64,000 bases of DNA. Source: JACPFJ01 sp036504875. Lineage in GTDB: Bacteria > Desulfobacterota > Desulfuromonadia > Geobacterales > Pseudopelobacteraceae. Position 1 is the stretch's first letter, and each line of letters begins with the position of its first letter. Shown piece after piece: positions 1 through 8,337 of this stretch. The stretch lies in assembly GCA_036504875.1 (NCBI GenBank), contig DASXUK010000067.1, positions 5,573 to 69,572 on the forward strand, read 5' to 3'. The translations under genes and the position numbers were made by a program. The notes beneath the pieces were generated by a model. It was given only the letters and a program-made list of their open reading frames with translations, did no database searches and was not told where the DNA came from.

Positions 1-26
1 CCTTTTTGCGTTTGATCTTGAAGAAA

Positions 27-1319
27 TCAGGCGAATGGATTTTTTAAGGTTATAGTCTGGTCACGACGAGGTCCAACAGACACCATGACAATTGGACAGC
101 CGGCTAATTCCTCGAGTTTTTTAACGTAGGCGCGCGCATTTTCTGGTAATTCCTCGAATGTCCTGGCATTGGTGATATCAGTCTTCCAGCCTGGTAGTTC
201 CTGGTAAACCGGTTCACATTTTTCGAAAACATCCAGGGCGGCTGGCAATGTTTCCAAAGCCTGTCCCTGATAATTGTAGCCGACACAAACCTTGATGGTA
301 TCAAAATCGGAAAGAACATCCAGCTTTGTCAGTGCAATACCGGTGAGACCGTTTACCCGTACGGAGTAACGAATTACCATGGCATCGAACCAGCCGCAGC
401 GCCTGGGGCGACCGGTAGTTGCCCCAAATTCTCCACCGACTTGGCGCAATTTTTCACCGGTTGCCTCCAAAAGTTCGGTCGGGAACGGACCACTGCCAAC
501 CCGGGTGACATAGGCCTTGGATATGCCGATTATCTCATGAATATCACGCGGACTGACCCCTGATCCGGTACAGGCCCCACCTGCACAGGTAGAGGAAGAG
601 GTGACAAAAGGGTAAGTCCCATGATCGACATCCAGCAATGTCCCTTGCGCACCTTCGAAAAGCGCTTTTTTACCAGCTTTAAGATCTTTGCTTAGAACGA
701 GTGATGTATCGGCAACATAGGTCCGAAGAATAGCGGCATATCCCTGGTATTCCTCATAGATGGAGTCGAATTCACAGGGGGTTTCATCCAGAAGTTTTTC
801 AAGGATGAAATTCTTTTCCTCCAGAAACTCACGCAGCTTGCGAGAAAAGACTTCGGGCTTGAGCAGATCCATCAGGCGTATGCCACGTCGTCCGATCTTG
901 TCCTCATAGCAAGGTCCGATCCCTCTGCCGGTAGTGCCGATCTTCTTGTCGCCGCTCTTAGCTTCGCGAGCAATGTCGATTCGCTTGTGGTACGGCATGA
1001 TAATATGCAGTGACTCAGAAAGAAGCAGACAGGAGTCATCTTTTATACGCCCCGACTCTTTGAGTTTTGTTATCTCCTTGATAAACACCTCCGGGTCAAG
1101 GACAACCCCGTTTCCAATAATGCAACGTTTACCTTCGTGCAAGATCCCGGACGGGATCAAGTGCAGGACAACCTTTTCACTGCCAACTACCAGCGTATGA
1201 CCGGCGTTATTCCCACCCTGGTAGCGAACGATATCGTCGGCATATTCCGTGTATATGTCAACAACCTTGCCCTTACCTTCATCACCCCATTGGGCGCCTA
1301 CAACAACTACGTTTGCCAT
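27..1319 (-). CDS. purA: Adenylosuccinate synthetase
   Basis: PurA is a cytoplasmic enzyme that joins IMP and aspartate using GTP, the first step from IMP to AMP. The 430-residue length is normal for the family. The N-terminal GTP-binding loop QWGDEGKGK, the GNNAGHT segment, GTTGRGIGP, FEGAQGTLLD and the C-terminal TGRPRRCGWFD segment are all visible. The ATG lies 2 nt after the hisZ stop, with GGGGAG upstream, so it is translated from the hisZ message. The hisZ-purA order suggests joint expression of histidine and adenine synthesis, which share the phosphoribosyl/AICAR link. Nothing appears broken, and the gene is complete just inside the left edge. Confidence 0.98.
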   Translation of the reverse strand: MANVVVVGAQWGDEGKGKVVDIYTEYADDIVRYQGGNNAGHTLVVGSEKVVLHLIPSGILHEGKRCIIGNGVVLDPEVFIKEITKLKESGRIKDDSCLLLSESLHIIMPYHKRIDIAREAKSGDKKIGTTGRGIGPCYEDKIGRRGIRLMDLLKPEVFSRKLREFLEEKNFILEKLLDETPCEFDSIYEEYQGYAAILRTYVADTSLVLSKDLKAGKKALFEGAQGTLLDVDHGTYPFVTSSSTCAGGACTGSGVSPRDIHEIIGISKAYVTRVGSGPFPTELLEATGEKLRQVGGEFGATTGRPRRCGWFDAMVIRYSVRVNGLTGIALTKLDVLSDFDTIKVCVGYNYQGQALETLPAALDVFEKCEPVYQELPGWKTDITNARTFEELPENARAYVKKLEELAGCPIVMVSVGPRRDQTITLKNPFA

Positions 1320-1321
1320 AT

Positions 1322-2632
1322 CTAGTCGTCTCCCCGGCTATTTTCGATTAAATTCATAAGTCCTTGTTGCTCAAGCATTTCTATTTTCAAGCTCACCTTT
1401 TGACCATCCCTGGTGCGCACTGCAAAATAACCTTCTCTGGAAGGGTCTCCGATAACGAGCATGCAGCGAAAATTCATCCGGCGCGCATACTCAAGCGAAC
1501 TGTCATAATCTCTGAGGATTATGTCCCGAGCAACCGTATAACCATTCGAGCGCAGCAAACGGGCCATTTCCAGAACTACACGCCGATCATCACAACAATT
1601 GAACAACAGGAAGTCCCGCGTTGTGCTGGCTTCCACCTCTGGACGCCGCTCCAGGGCCTGAAGCAGGCTCAACACGTTAAATGTGAAGCCGGTGGCAGGC
1701 GCAGGAAATCTGTAACGGGCGGTAAGGTTATCGTAACGCCCACCACTGCATACCGGCTCGCCCAGGCCGGCCACAAATCCCTCAAAGGTGATGCCGGTGT
1801 GATAATCAAGCCCTCGTGTTTCTCCAAGATCGATTGTAAGAAAATCACTGACCCCATGCATATCAAGAATGTCCAGAACCTGACAGAGGTTTTCGAGAGC
1901 TGATCGAGATCTGCTGTTAGTCACCACACGCCGCGCCTCTATCAAAACTTCACGCCCGCCGAACAACCTGGGCAAGATTGCGATCTCCGCACGCGATTCC
2001 TTACTCACACTATTTTCAGCAAGAACCTTTGAAACCGCTGAAGAATCCTTGCGGGCAATGGCCTCCTGCAACTCTTTCAAAGCAAGCCCTTCGAGACCAG
2101 AGGCGGCCATTATACCACGACAGAATTCAACCTGTCCAAGATCGATTTTGAAATCTTCAAAACCTAAGCTTTGTAAGGCCTCAACAGCCATGGCCACCAT
2201 CTCGGCATCCGCCTCAGGAGAATCAAGACCAATCAGTTCGACCCCGGATTGAAAAATCTCGCGACTACGTCCGGTCTGGATCTCGGTTTGTCGCAACACC
2301 CTTCCGCTATAGCTGATGCGGTGTGGCAGAGGGTAACCACTCAGCCGGGTAGCCACAATGCGGGCAATTTGAGGTGTTATGTCTGGCGGGAGAGCTAACA
2401 ATCGGCCTGTCTGCCGGTCCTCAAAACGATAAGTTTTACCTTTTAGCTCATCGCCCATTCCGATTGCCAAAACATCCTCATACTCAAGCTTGGGGGTGAT
2501 TACACGACGAAACCCCCACAACTCGAATACTCTGCGTATCTTGCCTTCTATATAGCCGATTTTTGCCGCGGTTTCCGGCAGTAAATCACTCACCCCCCGC
2601 GGGAGGGAAATGTCGGGTGTTGTGGTGGTCAT
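1322..2632 (-). CDS. hisZ: ATP phosphoribosyltransferase regulatory subunit
   Basis: HisZ is a class II aminoacyl-tRNA synthetase-like paralogue of HisRS. It binds the short form of HisG and makes it sensitive to histidine at the first step of histidine synthesis. The protein is 436 residues and starts with the typical PRGVSDLLPETA segment. It has a GGRYDNL motif but no obvious C-terminal anticodon-binding domain of the HisRS kind. The C-terminal 100 residues are predicted soluble and divergent. The start ATG has AGGA 5 nt upstream. It sits 14 nt after a secreted protein gene and 2 nt before purA. A true HisRS is the main alternative, but the start and context favour HisZ. Confidence 0.93.
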   Translation of the reverse strand: MTTTTPDISLPRGVSDLLPETAAKIGYIEGKIRRVFELWGFRRVITPKLEYEDVLAIGMGDELKGKTYRFEDRQTGRLLALPPDITPQIARIVATRLSGYPLPHRISYSGRVLRQTEIQTGRSREIFQSGVELIGLDSPEADAEMVAMAVEALQSLGFEDFKIDLGQVEFCRGIMAASGLEGLALKELQEAIARKDSSAVSKVLAENSVSKESRAEIAILPRLFGGREVLIEARRVVTNSRSRSALENLCQVLDILDMHGVSDFLTIDLGETRGLDYHTGITFEGFVAGLGEPVCSGGRYDNLTARYRFPAPATGFTFNVLSLLQALERRPEVEASTTRDFLLFNCCDDRRVVLEMARLLRSNGYTVARDIILRDYDSSLEYARRMNFRCMLVIGDPSREGYFAVRTRDGQKVSLKIEMLEQQGLMNLIENSRGDD

Positions 2633-2646
2633 TTAGTCCTACCCCC

Positions 2647-4140
2647 CTACTCCACTTTCTTGATAGCCAGGGATGATGCTCCACGGTTAGTCATACTGGG
2701 ACGCTGCACAGCCTGCAGCATCAGCAGCTCGTTGCGTACCTCGTCATAGAAGTAATCGGCCATGTAGTTCTGCGTATCGCGAGTTCGCCATTTTTCTTCC
2801 AGGCTTGAACCATTCCATACCAGGTTATATACCGCCCCCTTCTTGTAGGAGCGGGCATTTCCCATTACCCAGAAACCATCGTTCTTGCCCACCAGGACCT
2901 CACCCTTGGACGTAACCTGGACGCGCTGGTTCATGAAAATCCAGCGGTACTTGTCGCCAGTCACCCTGACATTCGCACTGTCTTCTTTCTGAAAGTAAAG
3001 TTCCGAGCCGCCGAACTTGTCATTGCTGCGCCACAGCTCACTCTGCTCCTGGTCATAGACTATGATATAACCGTCGGGATTGAGGGCTATTGTAAAGGTT
3101 TTGCCTTCGCTGTCGTGGAACTGGTTAAAGCTGTAGATATTGGCATAGCGCGGCATTTTAATCGGGTTTTTGAGGGTAATGCTTGAGCCGTTACGGGTCG
3201 CTTCTGAGACGTCGCCATAGAAATCAGCATCGCGCCCCATGGCCTGAGCATAGAGCCTTTGGGGTCCGCCGGCAAGACAGACAACGCGGAAGAAATAGGG
3301 CAGGTTTTCCGCCACCCGTGCCAGCTTGTCACCCTTCACCTGCCAGACTTGCGAGGCAGGCTCTTCCGAGCGCAGGATGGTGACATAGATGTCAAGGGTA
3401 CCGTCACCCACCTCAATGGTCTCCAGCGAAAGGATCTTCTCCGCAGCACTTAATTCGGCCTCCGCTACCAGCTTCATATCTTTGGCCTGACGGTAGTAGG
3501 AGAGCCGGCGGTCCTCCGCCAGGAATATCTCGCGACTGCCATCGGGCAGGCTCTTGCCTATCGCCATCAGATTGGCAGCACCGTCCAGGCGTTTGCTCAT
3601 CCAGCCGCCGTTGTTGCCCTGTTCTTGCTCATGGGGTTTGATGAATTCTCCAGCCGGTGCAGTACGCACCTGCTGCTCGTTTTTGATAATATCAGAGGTA
3701 ACCGGCACGGCAACCCGCGGCAATAATCCCATCGCAACCGGGCCGGCAGAATAAATCTTCACCAACTCGGCAGACAATTTATCAGCCAGCTTTCCCACGG
3801 CGGGGATCAGATCATCCTGACCTTCGCCCTGCACAAAGGCACGGGTCAAAGTCTTACCTGCAGACGTTTTTGCCAGGGCATCAACACTGAAGATCTTACC
3901 TATGACAACGTAGGTGCCGGTCACCATCACGTCCGCCTCGGCGGCACTGCCCACCGAAACGATACCGTCATTGCTCAATCGGGACGCAAGCAGGGTTTGC
4001 AGCATCAGCTTCATCTCGTCCTTATTCTGAACCCCGGCGGCATTCATTTCTGTAACATATACCCGAGGCGGGGCTGCAAAAGCGGGGCTGGCTGCCAATG
4101 GGGCAAGCAGAACCGCAAGCAGGATAATCAATTTTTTCAT
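2647..4140 (-). CDS. Secreted protein with beta-propeller-like C-terminal region
   Basis: I do not recognise a named family. The 497-residue protein begins with a clear signal peptide (MKKLIILLAVLLAPLAA..., cleavage near AFA-APP). Residues about 25-135 resemble the small alpha/beta domains found in FlgO/CsgG-type periplasmic lipoproteins (RVYVTEM..., LASRLSNDGIVSV, VMVTGTYVVIGK). The rest looks like a VCBS-type beta-propeller with repeated short strands and aromatic residues. GGAGG lies just before the ATG. It is the first gene of a probable operon with hisZ and purA (14-nt gap), although its function seems unrelated. It is likely periplasmic or surface exposed. The domain assignment is inference from sequence appearance only. 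Confidence 0.85.
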   Translation of the reverse strand: MKKLIILLAVLLAPLAASPAFAAPPRVYVTEMNAAGVQNKDEMKLMLQTLLASRLSNDGIVSVGSAAEADVMVTGTYVVIGKIFSVDALAKTSAGKTLTRAFVQGEGQDDLIPAVGKLADKLSAELVKIYSAGPVAMGLLPRVAVPVTSDIIKNEQQVRTAPAGEFIKPHEQEQGNNGGWMSKRLDGAANLMAIGKSLPDGSREIFLAEDRRLSYYRQAKDMKLVAEAELSAAEKILSLETIEVGDGTLDIYVTILRSEEPASQVWQVKGDKLARVAENLPYFFRVVCLAGGPQRLYAQAMGRDADFYGDVSEATRNGSSITLKNPIKMPRYANIYSFNQFHDSEGKTFTIALNPDGYIIVYDQEQSELWRSNDKFGGSELYFQKEDSANVRVTGDKYRWIFMNQRVQVTSKGEVLVGKNDGFWVMGNARSYKKGAVYNLVWNGSSLEEKWRTRDTQNYMADYFYDEVRNELLMLQAVQRPSMTNRGASSLAIKKVE

Positions 4141-4199
4141 GGTACCTCCACAACCGTTTTATGTGCCGGCGGATTATCTCAAAAGCGCCCCCCAAAGTC

Positions 4200-4231
4200 A
4201 AAAAAAAAGGGCGGGATCGCTCCCGCCCTTT
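4200..4231 (-). terminator. Rho-independent terminator of the porin gene
   Basis: On the minus strand an 11-bp stem (AAAGGGCGGGA / TCCCGCCCTTT) with a 4-nt loop is followed directly by a run of T residues. It lies 23 nt after the porin stop codon and before the next gene downstream, so it should end the porin transcript. Confidence 0.92.
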
Positions 4232-4253
4232 CGTACATAATGTGAAACAGGTA

Positions 4254-5654
4254 CTAGAATGCGTACTGCAATACGACGCGTGTAGTATAAGGGTTTGCGG
4301 GTTTTGAACCGTCTGCGCCTTTATCGGCTGCATCACCATGGTAGTAACCGCCCAGCATGACATAAGCAAGCTGTACCTTGGCAGTCAGGTTGTCATAGAC
4401 CTTGTAGCCGGTTTCGACATTGAGCTCGGTACCCAGCAGGTTGCTGGCGTTTTTATTGTTGATCTTATTTTTAGAGGCAAAGGCCATACCGGCATTGACG
4501 TTGGCAAACAGCTTCGGGGTAATGGAGGCATCATACCCGAGGGTAAGGAGCGAGAAGCCGGGAGCATTGTCGCCGCCCATGTTAAAAATGAGGTTACGGT
4601 CGGTAGAGCCGATCGAGTTCAGGGTGTTACGGTTCAGCAGCATCATGCCGCCCTCATTGTACGAGGAAACGGAAGTTGCGGCGGGCGCAGCACCTACGAC
4701 CTTGTTTTGAATGGCGAACCAGGCGGTGTCGATTTTGTCTTTATTATCATCACCAGAGGTAAAGAGGTAGGCGATCTTGGCGGTGCCGGGACCGGCAGCG
4801 ACCTTGGCAGCCACGTTGGCGGCATAACCGCTCTTGGCAACGCGAGAACCAGCAGCTAAACCAGTATTAGCGCCGCGAACAATACCTGTCTGCGCGGCAG
4901 CGAAACCGCTCAGGGTAGCGGCTCCGGCCTTGGCGCTGCCGTAGAGGCCAAGGGTGTGAACGGTTTCCGGGGTGGCGCTACGGTAGTCGCTGGCCAGGAT
5001 GTATTCAGCGCCGACGGCAACATCCTTGCTGATGTTGAACTGGGCATCCAACAGGGCGATGTCGAAGTTTGCCTGGCCGGTGTTGCTGTTGCCGGTAACC
5101 ACAATGCCTTCCTGAATGCGGAAGTAGCCGGCGCTCAAGGTGAGGGGATCAAGCTTGGTGGTGGTCATGATGCCGGTAAGGTCAGCGGCGGAGAGGAAGA
5201 TCCCCTTGAATTTATCCGAGACCGGCTGGATACCGGTCTTGACGTTGACCGACTTGCCGAGGTTAAAATCGAGATAAACGTTCTTTGTTTCCAGGGTCAG
5301 ACTGTCGGCATCGATCTGGCCTGAGTCGTTGTTGCCGGCAACACTTTTATAGCTGACGCCACCTTGGCCACCGAACTTGGTGTCGAGCTCGAAGTGGGTG
5401 ACCAACTTGAGGTCGTCGCTGGCCTTGGCGATGTACTGCAGGCGGGCGCGCTGTTCAAAGTAGTTGTTGGCCTTGGTGTTCTTATTATAAACTGTAGGAT
5501 CAATCGGGCCGGGAGTACCGTTGTCCACGTTGGACAGGTAGGCCCTCAGGTTGTACATACCGTGGAACTCATTCTCAAGTGCCATGGCCGGGATTGAAAT
5601 TGCGGCCAGAGCGCCTGCTGCTGCTGCAATCGCTATTGTTTTCTTCAAACTCAT
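4254..5654 (-). CDS. Outer-membrane porin-like beta-barrel protein
   Basis: The protein has a signal peptide (MSLKKTIAIAAAAGALAAI..., cleavage near AMA-LENE) followed by alternating polar and hydrophobic strands rich in Ala, Gly, Asn and Tyr. It ends in RVVLQYAF, a terminal-phenylalanine beta-signal expected for BamA-assembled barrels. The length of 466 residues suits a 16- to 18-strand barrel. I chose the ATG at 5654 because GGAGG stands 5 nt before it; an in-frame longer reading frame upstream lacks a ribosome site and spoils the signal peptide. The gene is monocistronic, with its own promoter and terminator. The substrate cannot be told. Similar porin-like proteins in Geobacter are usually annotated only as hypothetical or porin. 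Confidence 0.88.
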   Translation of the reverse strand: MSLKKTIAIAAAAGALAAISIPAMALENEFHGMYNLRAYLSNVDNGTPGPIDPTVYNKNTKANNYFEQRARLQYIAKASDDLKLVTHFELDTKFGGQGGVSYKSVAGNNDSGQIDADSLTLETKNVYLDFNLGKSVNVKTGIQPVSDKFKGIFLSAADLTGIMTTTKLDPLTLSAGYFRIQEGIVVTGNSNTGQANFDIALLDAQFNISKDVAVGAEYILASDYRSATPETVHTLGLYGSAKAGAATLSGFAAAQTGIVRGANTGLAAGSRVAKSGYAANVAAKVAAGPGTAKIAYLFTSGDDNKDKIDTAWFAIQNKVVGAAPAATSVSSYNEGGMMLLNRNTLNSIGSTDRNLIFNMGGDNAPGFSLLTLGYDASITPKLFANVNAGMAFASKNKINNKNASNLLGTELNVETGYKVYDNLTAKVQLAYVMLGGYYHGDAADKGADGSKPANPYTTRVVLQYAF

Positions 5655-5965
5655 TTGTGCCTCCTTCAATTTTATAAAATGTTTTGATAGTACTGCCAGC
5701 AAAACCACAATTCATATTTTTTCTTTTTGCCTGCGCTCACCACCTTTCATTGAAGTGTAATGATCCCTTAAAACGCAAATACCCTTGAAAAGCTCTATAT
5801 CAATCAAGCCTTCAAAGGTAATCGGGGTGACAAACAATTTTCTTTTTCACTAAAACTTTTCACAGGCGATTTCGCTCCCGGATTTTACCGTGCTCAAAAA
5901 CACGGCGGTTTAAATCTGTTAGCTACTTCTTGAGGCTAAGAGCCTCAGTCTTGTTCTAAAAAGTT
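5655..5965 (-). other. Long 5-prime leader of the porin mRNA
   Basis: Given the promoter at 5972-5999, transcription should start near 5965, leaving a leader of about 310 nt before the porin ATG. Near its 5-prime end it holds a perfect short hairpin (GAGGCT-CTT-AGCCTC) and a second GC-rich stem around 5890-5905 (CCGTG...CACGG). I see no gene in it on either strand. I could not match it to a known riboswitch. It may affect mRNA stability or bind an sRNA. Confidence 0.5.
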
Positions 5966-5971
5966 CAGCGC

Positions 5972-5999
5972 ACTATACAATAAATCAAACGTTTGTCAA
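5972..5999 (-). promoter_or_regulatory. Sigma70-type promoter of the porin gene
   Basis: On the minus strand TTGACA (5994-5999) and TATAGT (5972-5977) are separated by 16 nt in an AT-rich stretch. Both boxes are near consensus. No other gene lies between it and the porin gene. Confidence 0.8.
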
Positions 6000-6083
6000 G
6001 CCAAAATGTGCTCATTTTATATAACAGTTCGTAATTAATGTAAATTCTCAATCTGAACCCGGCAACTGAAGTTTACGCCAATG

Positions 6084-6488
6084 TTAATGTCCCGGCTGAC
6101 ATAGCTCGGTTAAAACACCACCACTTGATTTTGGATGCAAGAAAGCTATGCGAGTTCCATGAGCTCCATCACGGGGCTTTTCATCGATCATACGAGTACC
6201 GGTGGCAACCAGTTTTGCAATGGCTGCCTCGATATCCTGGACCTCGTACGCCAGATGATGAATCCCAGGGCCATTTTTTTCTATAAATTTAGCAACCGGG
6301 CTGTCGTCTGAGGTTGGCTCAAGAAGTTCTATTTTAGATTCGCCGATCTCCAGCATTGCTACTTTCACCTTCTGCTCGGGAACTTCCTCTATTCCCAGCA
6401 GGACCATACCCAAGCTGTCACGATAAAATGGGACCGTAGCATCGATAGATTGCACTGCTATGCCAATATGGTTAATTTTTTGCAACAT
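6084..6488 (-). CDS. mce: Methylmalonyl-CoA epimerase
   Basis: This small metalloenzyme of the vicinal oxygen chelate (glyoxalase) fold interconverts (2R)- and (2S)-methylmalonyl-CoA. It links propionyl-CoA carboxylation to the mutase. The 134-residue length is standard. Visible metal-ligand segments are NHIGIAV near the N-terminus, GIHHLAYEV in the middle and GVLTELCQ at the end. The ATG has AAGGA about 9 nt upstream and lies 17 nt after the mutase stop codon. It is the last gene of the methylmalonyl-CoA operon. Context and motifs agree, so a generic glyoxalase is unlikely. Confidence 0.95.
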   Translation of the reverse strand: MLQKINHIGIAVQSIDATVPFYRDSLGMVLLGIEEVPEQKVKVAMLEIGESKIELLEPTSDDSPVAKFIEKNGPGIHHLAYEVQDIEAAIAKLVATGTRMIDEKPRDGAHGTRIAFLHPKSSGGVLTELCQPGH

Positions 6489-6505
6489 TTTTTGCGATCC
6501 TTTCC

Positions 6506-8158
6506 TTACAAAACCACCGTCTCACGGTGTTTGCCAAATATTTCCCTGAACACATCCGCGATTTCGCCTAGAGTGGCATAGTTTTTAACCGCATTAAGGA
6601 TGTGAGGCATAAGATTGTCAGTTCCCTTGGCAGCCTGTTCAAGAGCTTCCAGCGCGGTTTTGACTGCCGCATTGTCTCGTTTTGCCTTCATTTCTGCCAA
6701 TGATTGCTTTTGTGATCTCTCAACCTCTTCCTTGACCTTGAGTAGGCCTGTCGGTGGTGGTTCCTTGACAGTGAATTTGTTCACACCAACAATGATCAGC
6801 TCTTCCTTCTCGATCGACTTCTGGTAGGCATAGGCTGAATCCTGGATTTCTTTTTGCTGAAAACCGCGCGAAATGGCCTCAACAGCGCCACCCATTTTAT
6901 CAATCTTTTCAATATACTCCATGGCAGCCTTTTCAATCTGATCGGTCAAAGACTCCACCAGGAACGAGCCGGCTAACGGATCGATAGAATCAGCCACACC
7001 CGATTCATAGGCTATGACCTGCTGTGTCCGCAGAGCAATACGTACCGAATCCTCAGTAGGCAGGGCCAGCGCTTCATCACGTGAATTGGTGTGCAGCGAC
7101 TGTGTTCCACCCAGAACTGCAGCCAGGGCCTGCATGGTGACGCGCATGATGTTATTGTCAGGCTGCTGTGCAGTCAGGGTGCACCCGGCGGTCTGGGTAT
7201 GGAAACGCAGCATCTGTGATTTGGGATCTTTTGCGCCAAATCGATCCCTCATGATTCCGGCCCAGATGCGGCGGGCGGCACGGAATTTAGCTACCTCTTC
7301 GAAAAGGTTGTTATGAGCATTAAAGAAGAAGGCCAAGCGTGGTGCAAATTCATCAACCGCCAGCCCTGCCTTGACGGCGGCTTCCACGTAGGCAATGCCA
7401 TCGGCCAGCGTAAAGGCCACTTCCTGCACGGCACTTGATCCGGCCTCGCGGATGTGGTAGCCGGAGATTGAAATGGTGTTCCACTTGGGCACATTGTCCT
7501 TGCAGTAGGCAAAGATGTCGGTGATGATCCTCATCGACTCCTGGGGCGGGTAGATATAGGTTCCACGCGCCATGTACTCCTTCAGGATATCATTCTGGAT
7601 AGTTCCAGAAATTTTATCGGTAGAAACGCCCTGTTTTTCGGCCACCGCAATATACATGCACAGCAGTATGGCGGCGGTCGAGTTGATGGTCATTGAGGTA
7701 GAGACCTTGTCCAGGGGTATTCCAGCGAATAGCGTCTCCATGTCGGACAGGGAATCAATAGCCACACCGACCTTGCCGACCTCACCCATGCTCATGGCAG
7801 CGTCAGAGTCATAGCCCATCTGGGTCGGCAGATCAAAAGCCACTGAAAGACCGGTCTGGCCGGCCGAGAGCAAATATTTATAACGTTCATTGGATTCTTT
7901 GGCGGTGCCGAATCCGGCATACTGGCGCATGGTCCAGAAACGACCTCGGTACATTGTGGGCTGCACACCACGGGTATAGGGGTACTGACCGGGAAAGCCC
8001 AGTTGATCCTCATATCCCGGAAATTCAAAGCCGGGTGTGAAACAACGCTCCATTTCAATATCTGATGTGGTACGAAATTCCTTCATCCGCTCCGGTGACT
8101 TGGCGATATTTTTATCCACAATTTCGGACCATTTTATTTTGCTGTCATTGACACTCAT
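6506..8158 (-). CDS. Methylmalonyl-CoA mutase catalytic (alpha) subunit lacking the B12 domain
   Basis: This is the TIM-barrel half of adenosylcobalamin-dependent methylmalonyl-CoA mutase, which interconverts methylmalonyl-CoA and succinyl-CoA. Typical segments are GFPGQYPYTRGVQPTMYRGR, LPTQMGYDSDAAMSMGEVGK, RFHTQTAGCTLTAQQP and GGTQSLHTNSRDEALALP. At 550 residues it stops before the Rossmann-type B12-binding domain with DxHxxG, which fused mutases carry. It must therefore pair with a separate cobalamin-binding subunit, and none is present in this window. I chose ATG at 8158, with AAAGGGG upstream, over a longer in-frame start. It lies 179 nt after the carboxylase gene and 17 nt before mce. 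An isobutyryl-CoA or ethylmalonyl-CoA mutase is possible but less likely given the epimerase. Confidence 0.93.
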   Translation of the reverse strand: MSVNDSKIKWSEIVDKNIAKSPERMKEFRTTSDIEMERCFTPGFEFPGYEDQLGFPGQYPYTRGVQPTMYRGRFWTMRQYAGFGTAKESNERYKYLLSAGQTGLSVAFDLPTQMGYDSDAAMSMGEVGKVGVAIDSLSDMETLFAGIPLDKVSTSMTINSTAAILLCMYIAVAEKQGVSTDKISGTIQNDILKEYMARGTYIYPPQESMRIITDIFAYCKDNVPKWNTISISGYHIREAGSSAVQEVAFTLADGIAYVEAAVKAGLAVDEFAPRLAFFFNAHNNLFEEVAKFRAARRIWAGIMRDRFGAKDPKSQMLRFHTQTAGCTLTAQQPDNNIMRVTMQALAAVLGGTQSLHTNSRDEALALPTEDSVRIALRTQQVIAYESGVADSIDPLAGSFLVESLTDQIEKAAMEYIEKIDKMGGAVEAISRGFQQKEIQDSAYAYQKSIEKEELIIVGVNKFTVKEPPPTGLLKVKEEVERSQKQSLAEMKAKRDNAAVKTALEALEQAAKGTDNLMPHILNAVKNYATLGEIADVFREIFGKHRETVVL

Positions 8159-8337
8159 TTTTTCCCCTTTGAACCACGGACATTGATAAAGCAAGTCGTA
8201 CCCTAAAAACGAAAAAGGCCAGAGACAGTTAAAAATTCATCTGCCTGAAGCCCTTTCGTTTTAACTCAAAGTAGTCTCCGTATCTCAAAATTCAGTGGTG
8301 GCTTGATTTTTCCAGCCGGCCTGCATCTGGCCAAAAA

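Noticed and set aside
5655..5965. GEMM (cyclic di-GMP) riboswitch in the porin leader
   Set aside because: Geobacter has many, but I do not find the GACGCAAAGCC-type core in the leader; only loosely similar strings.
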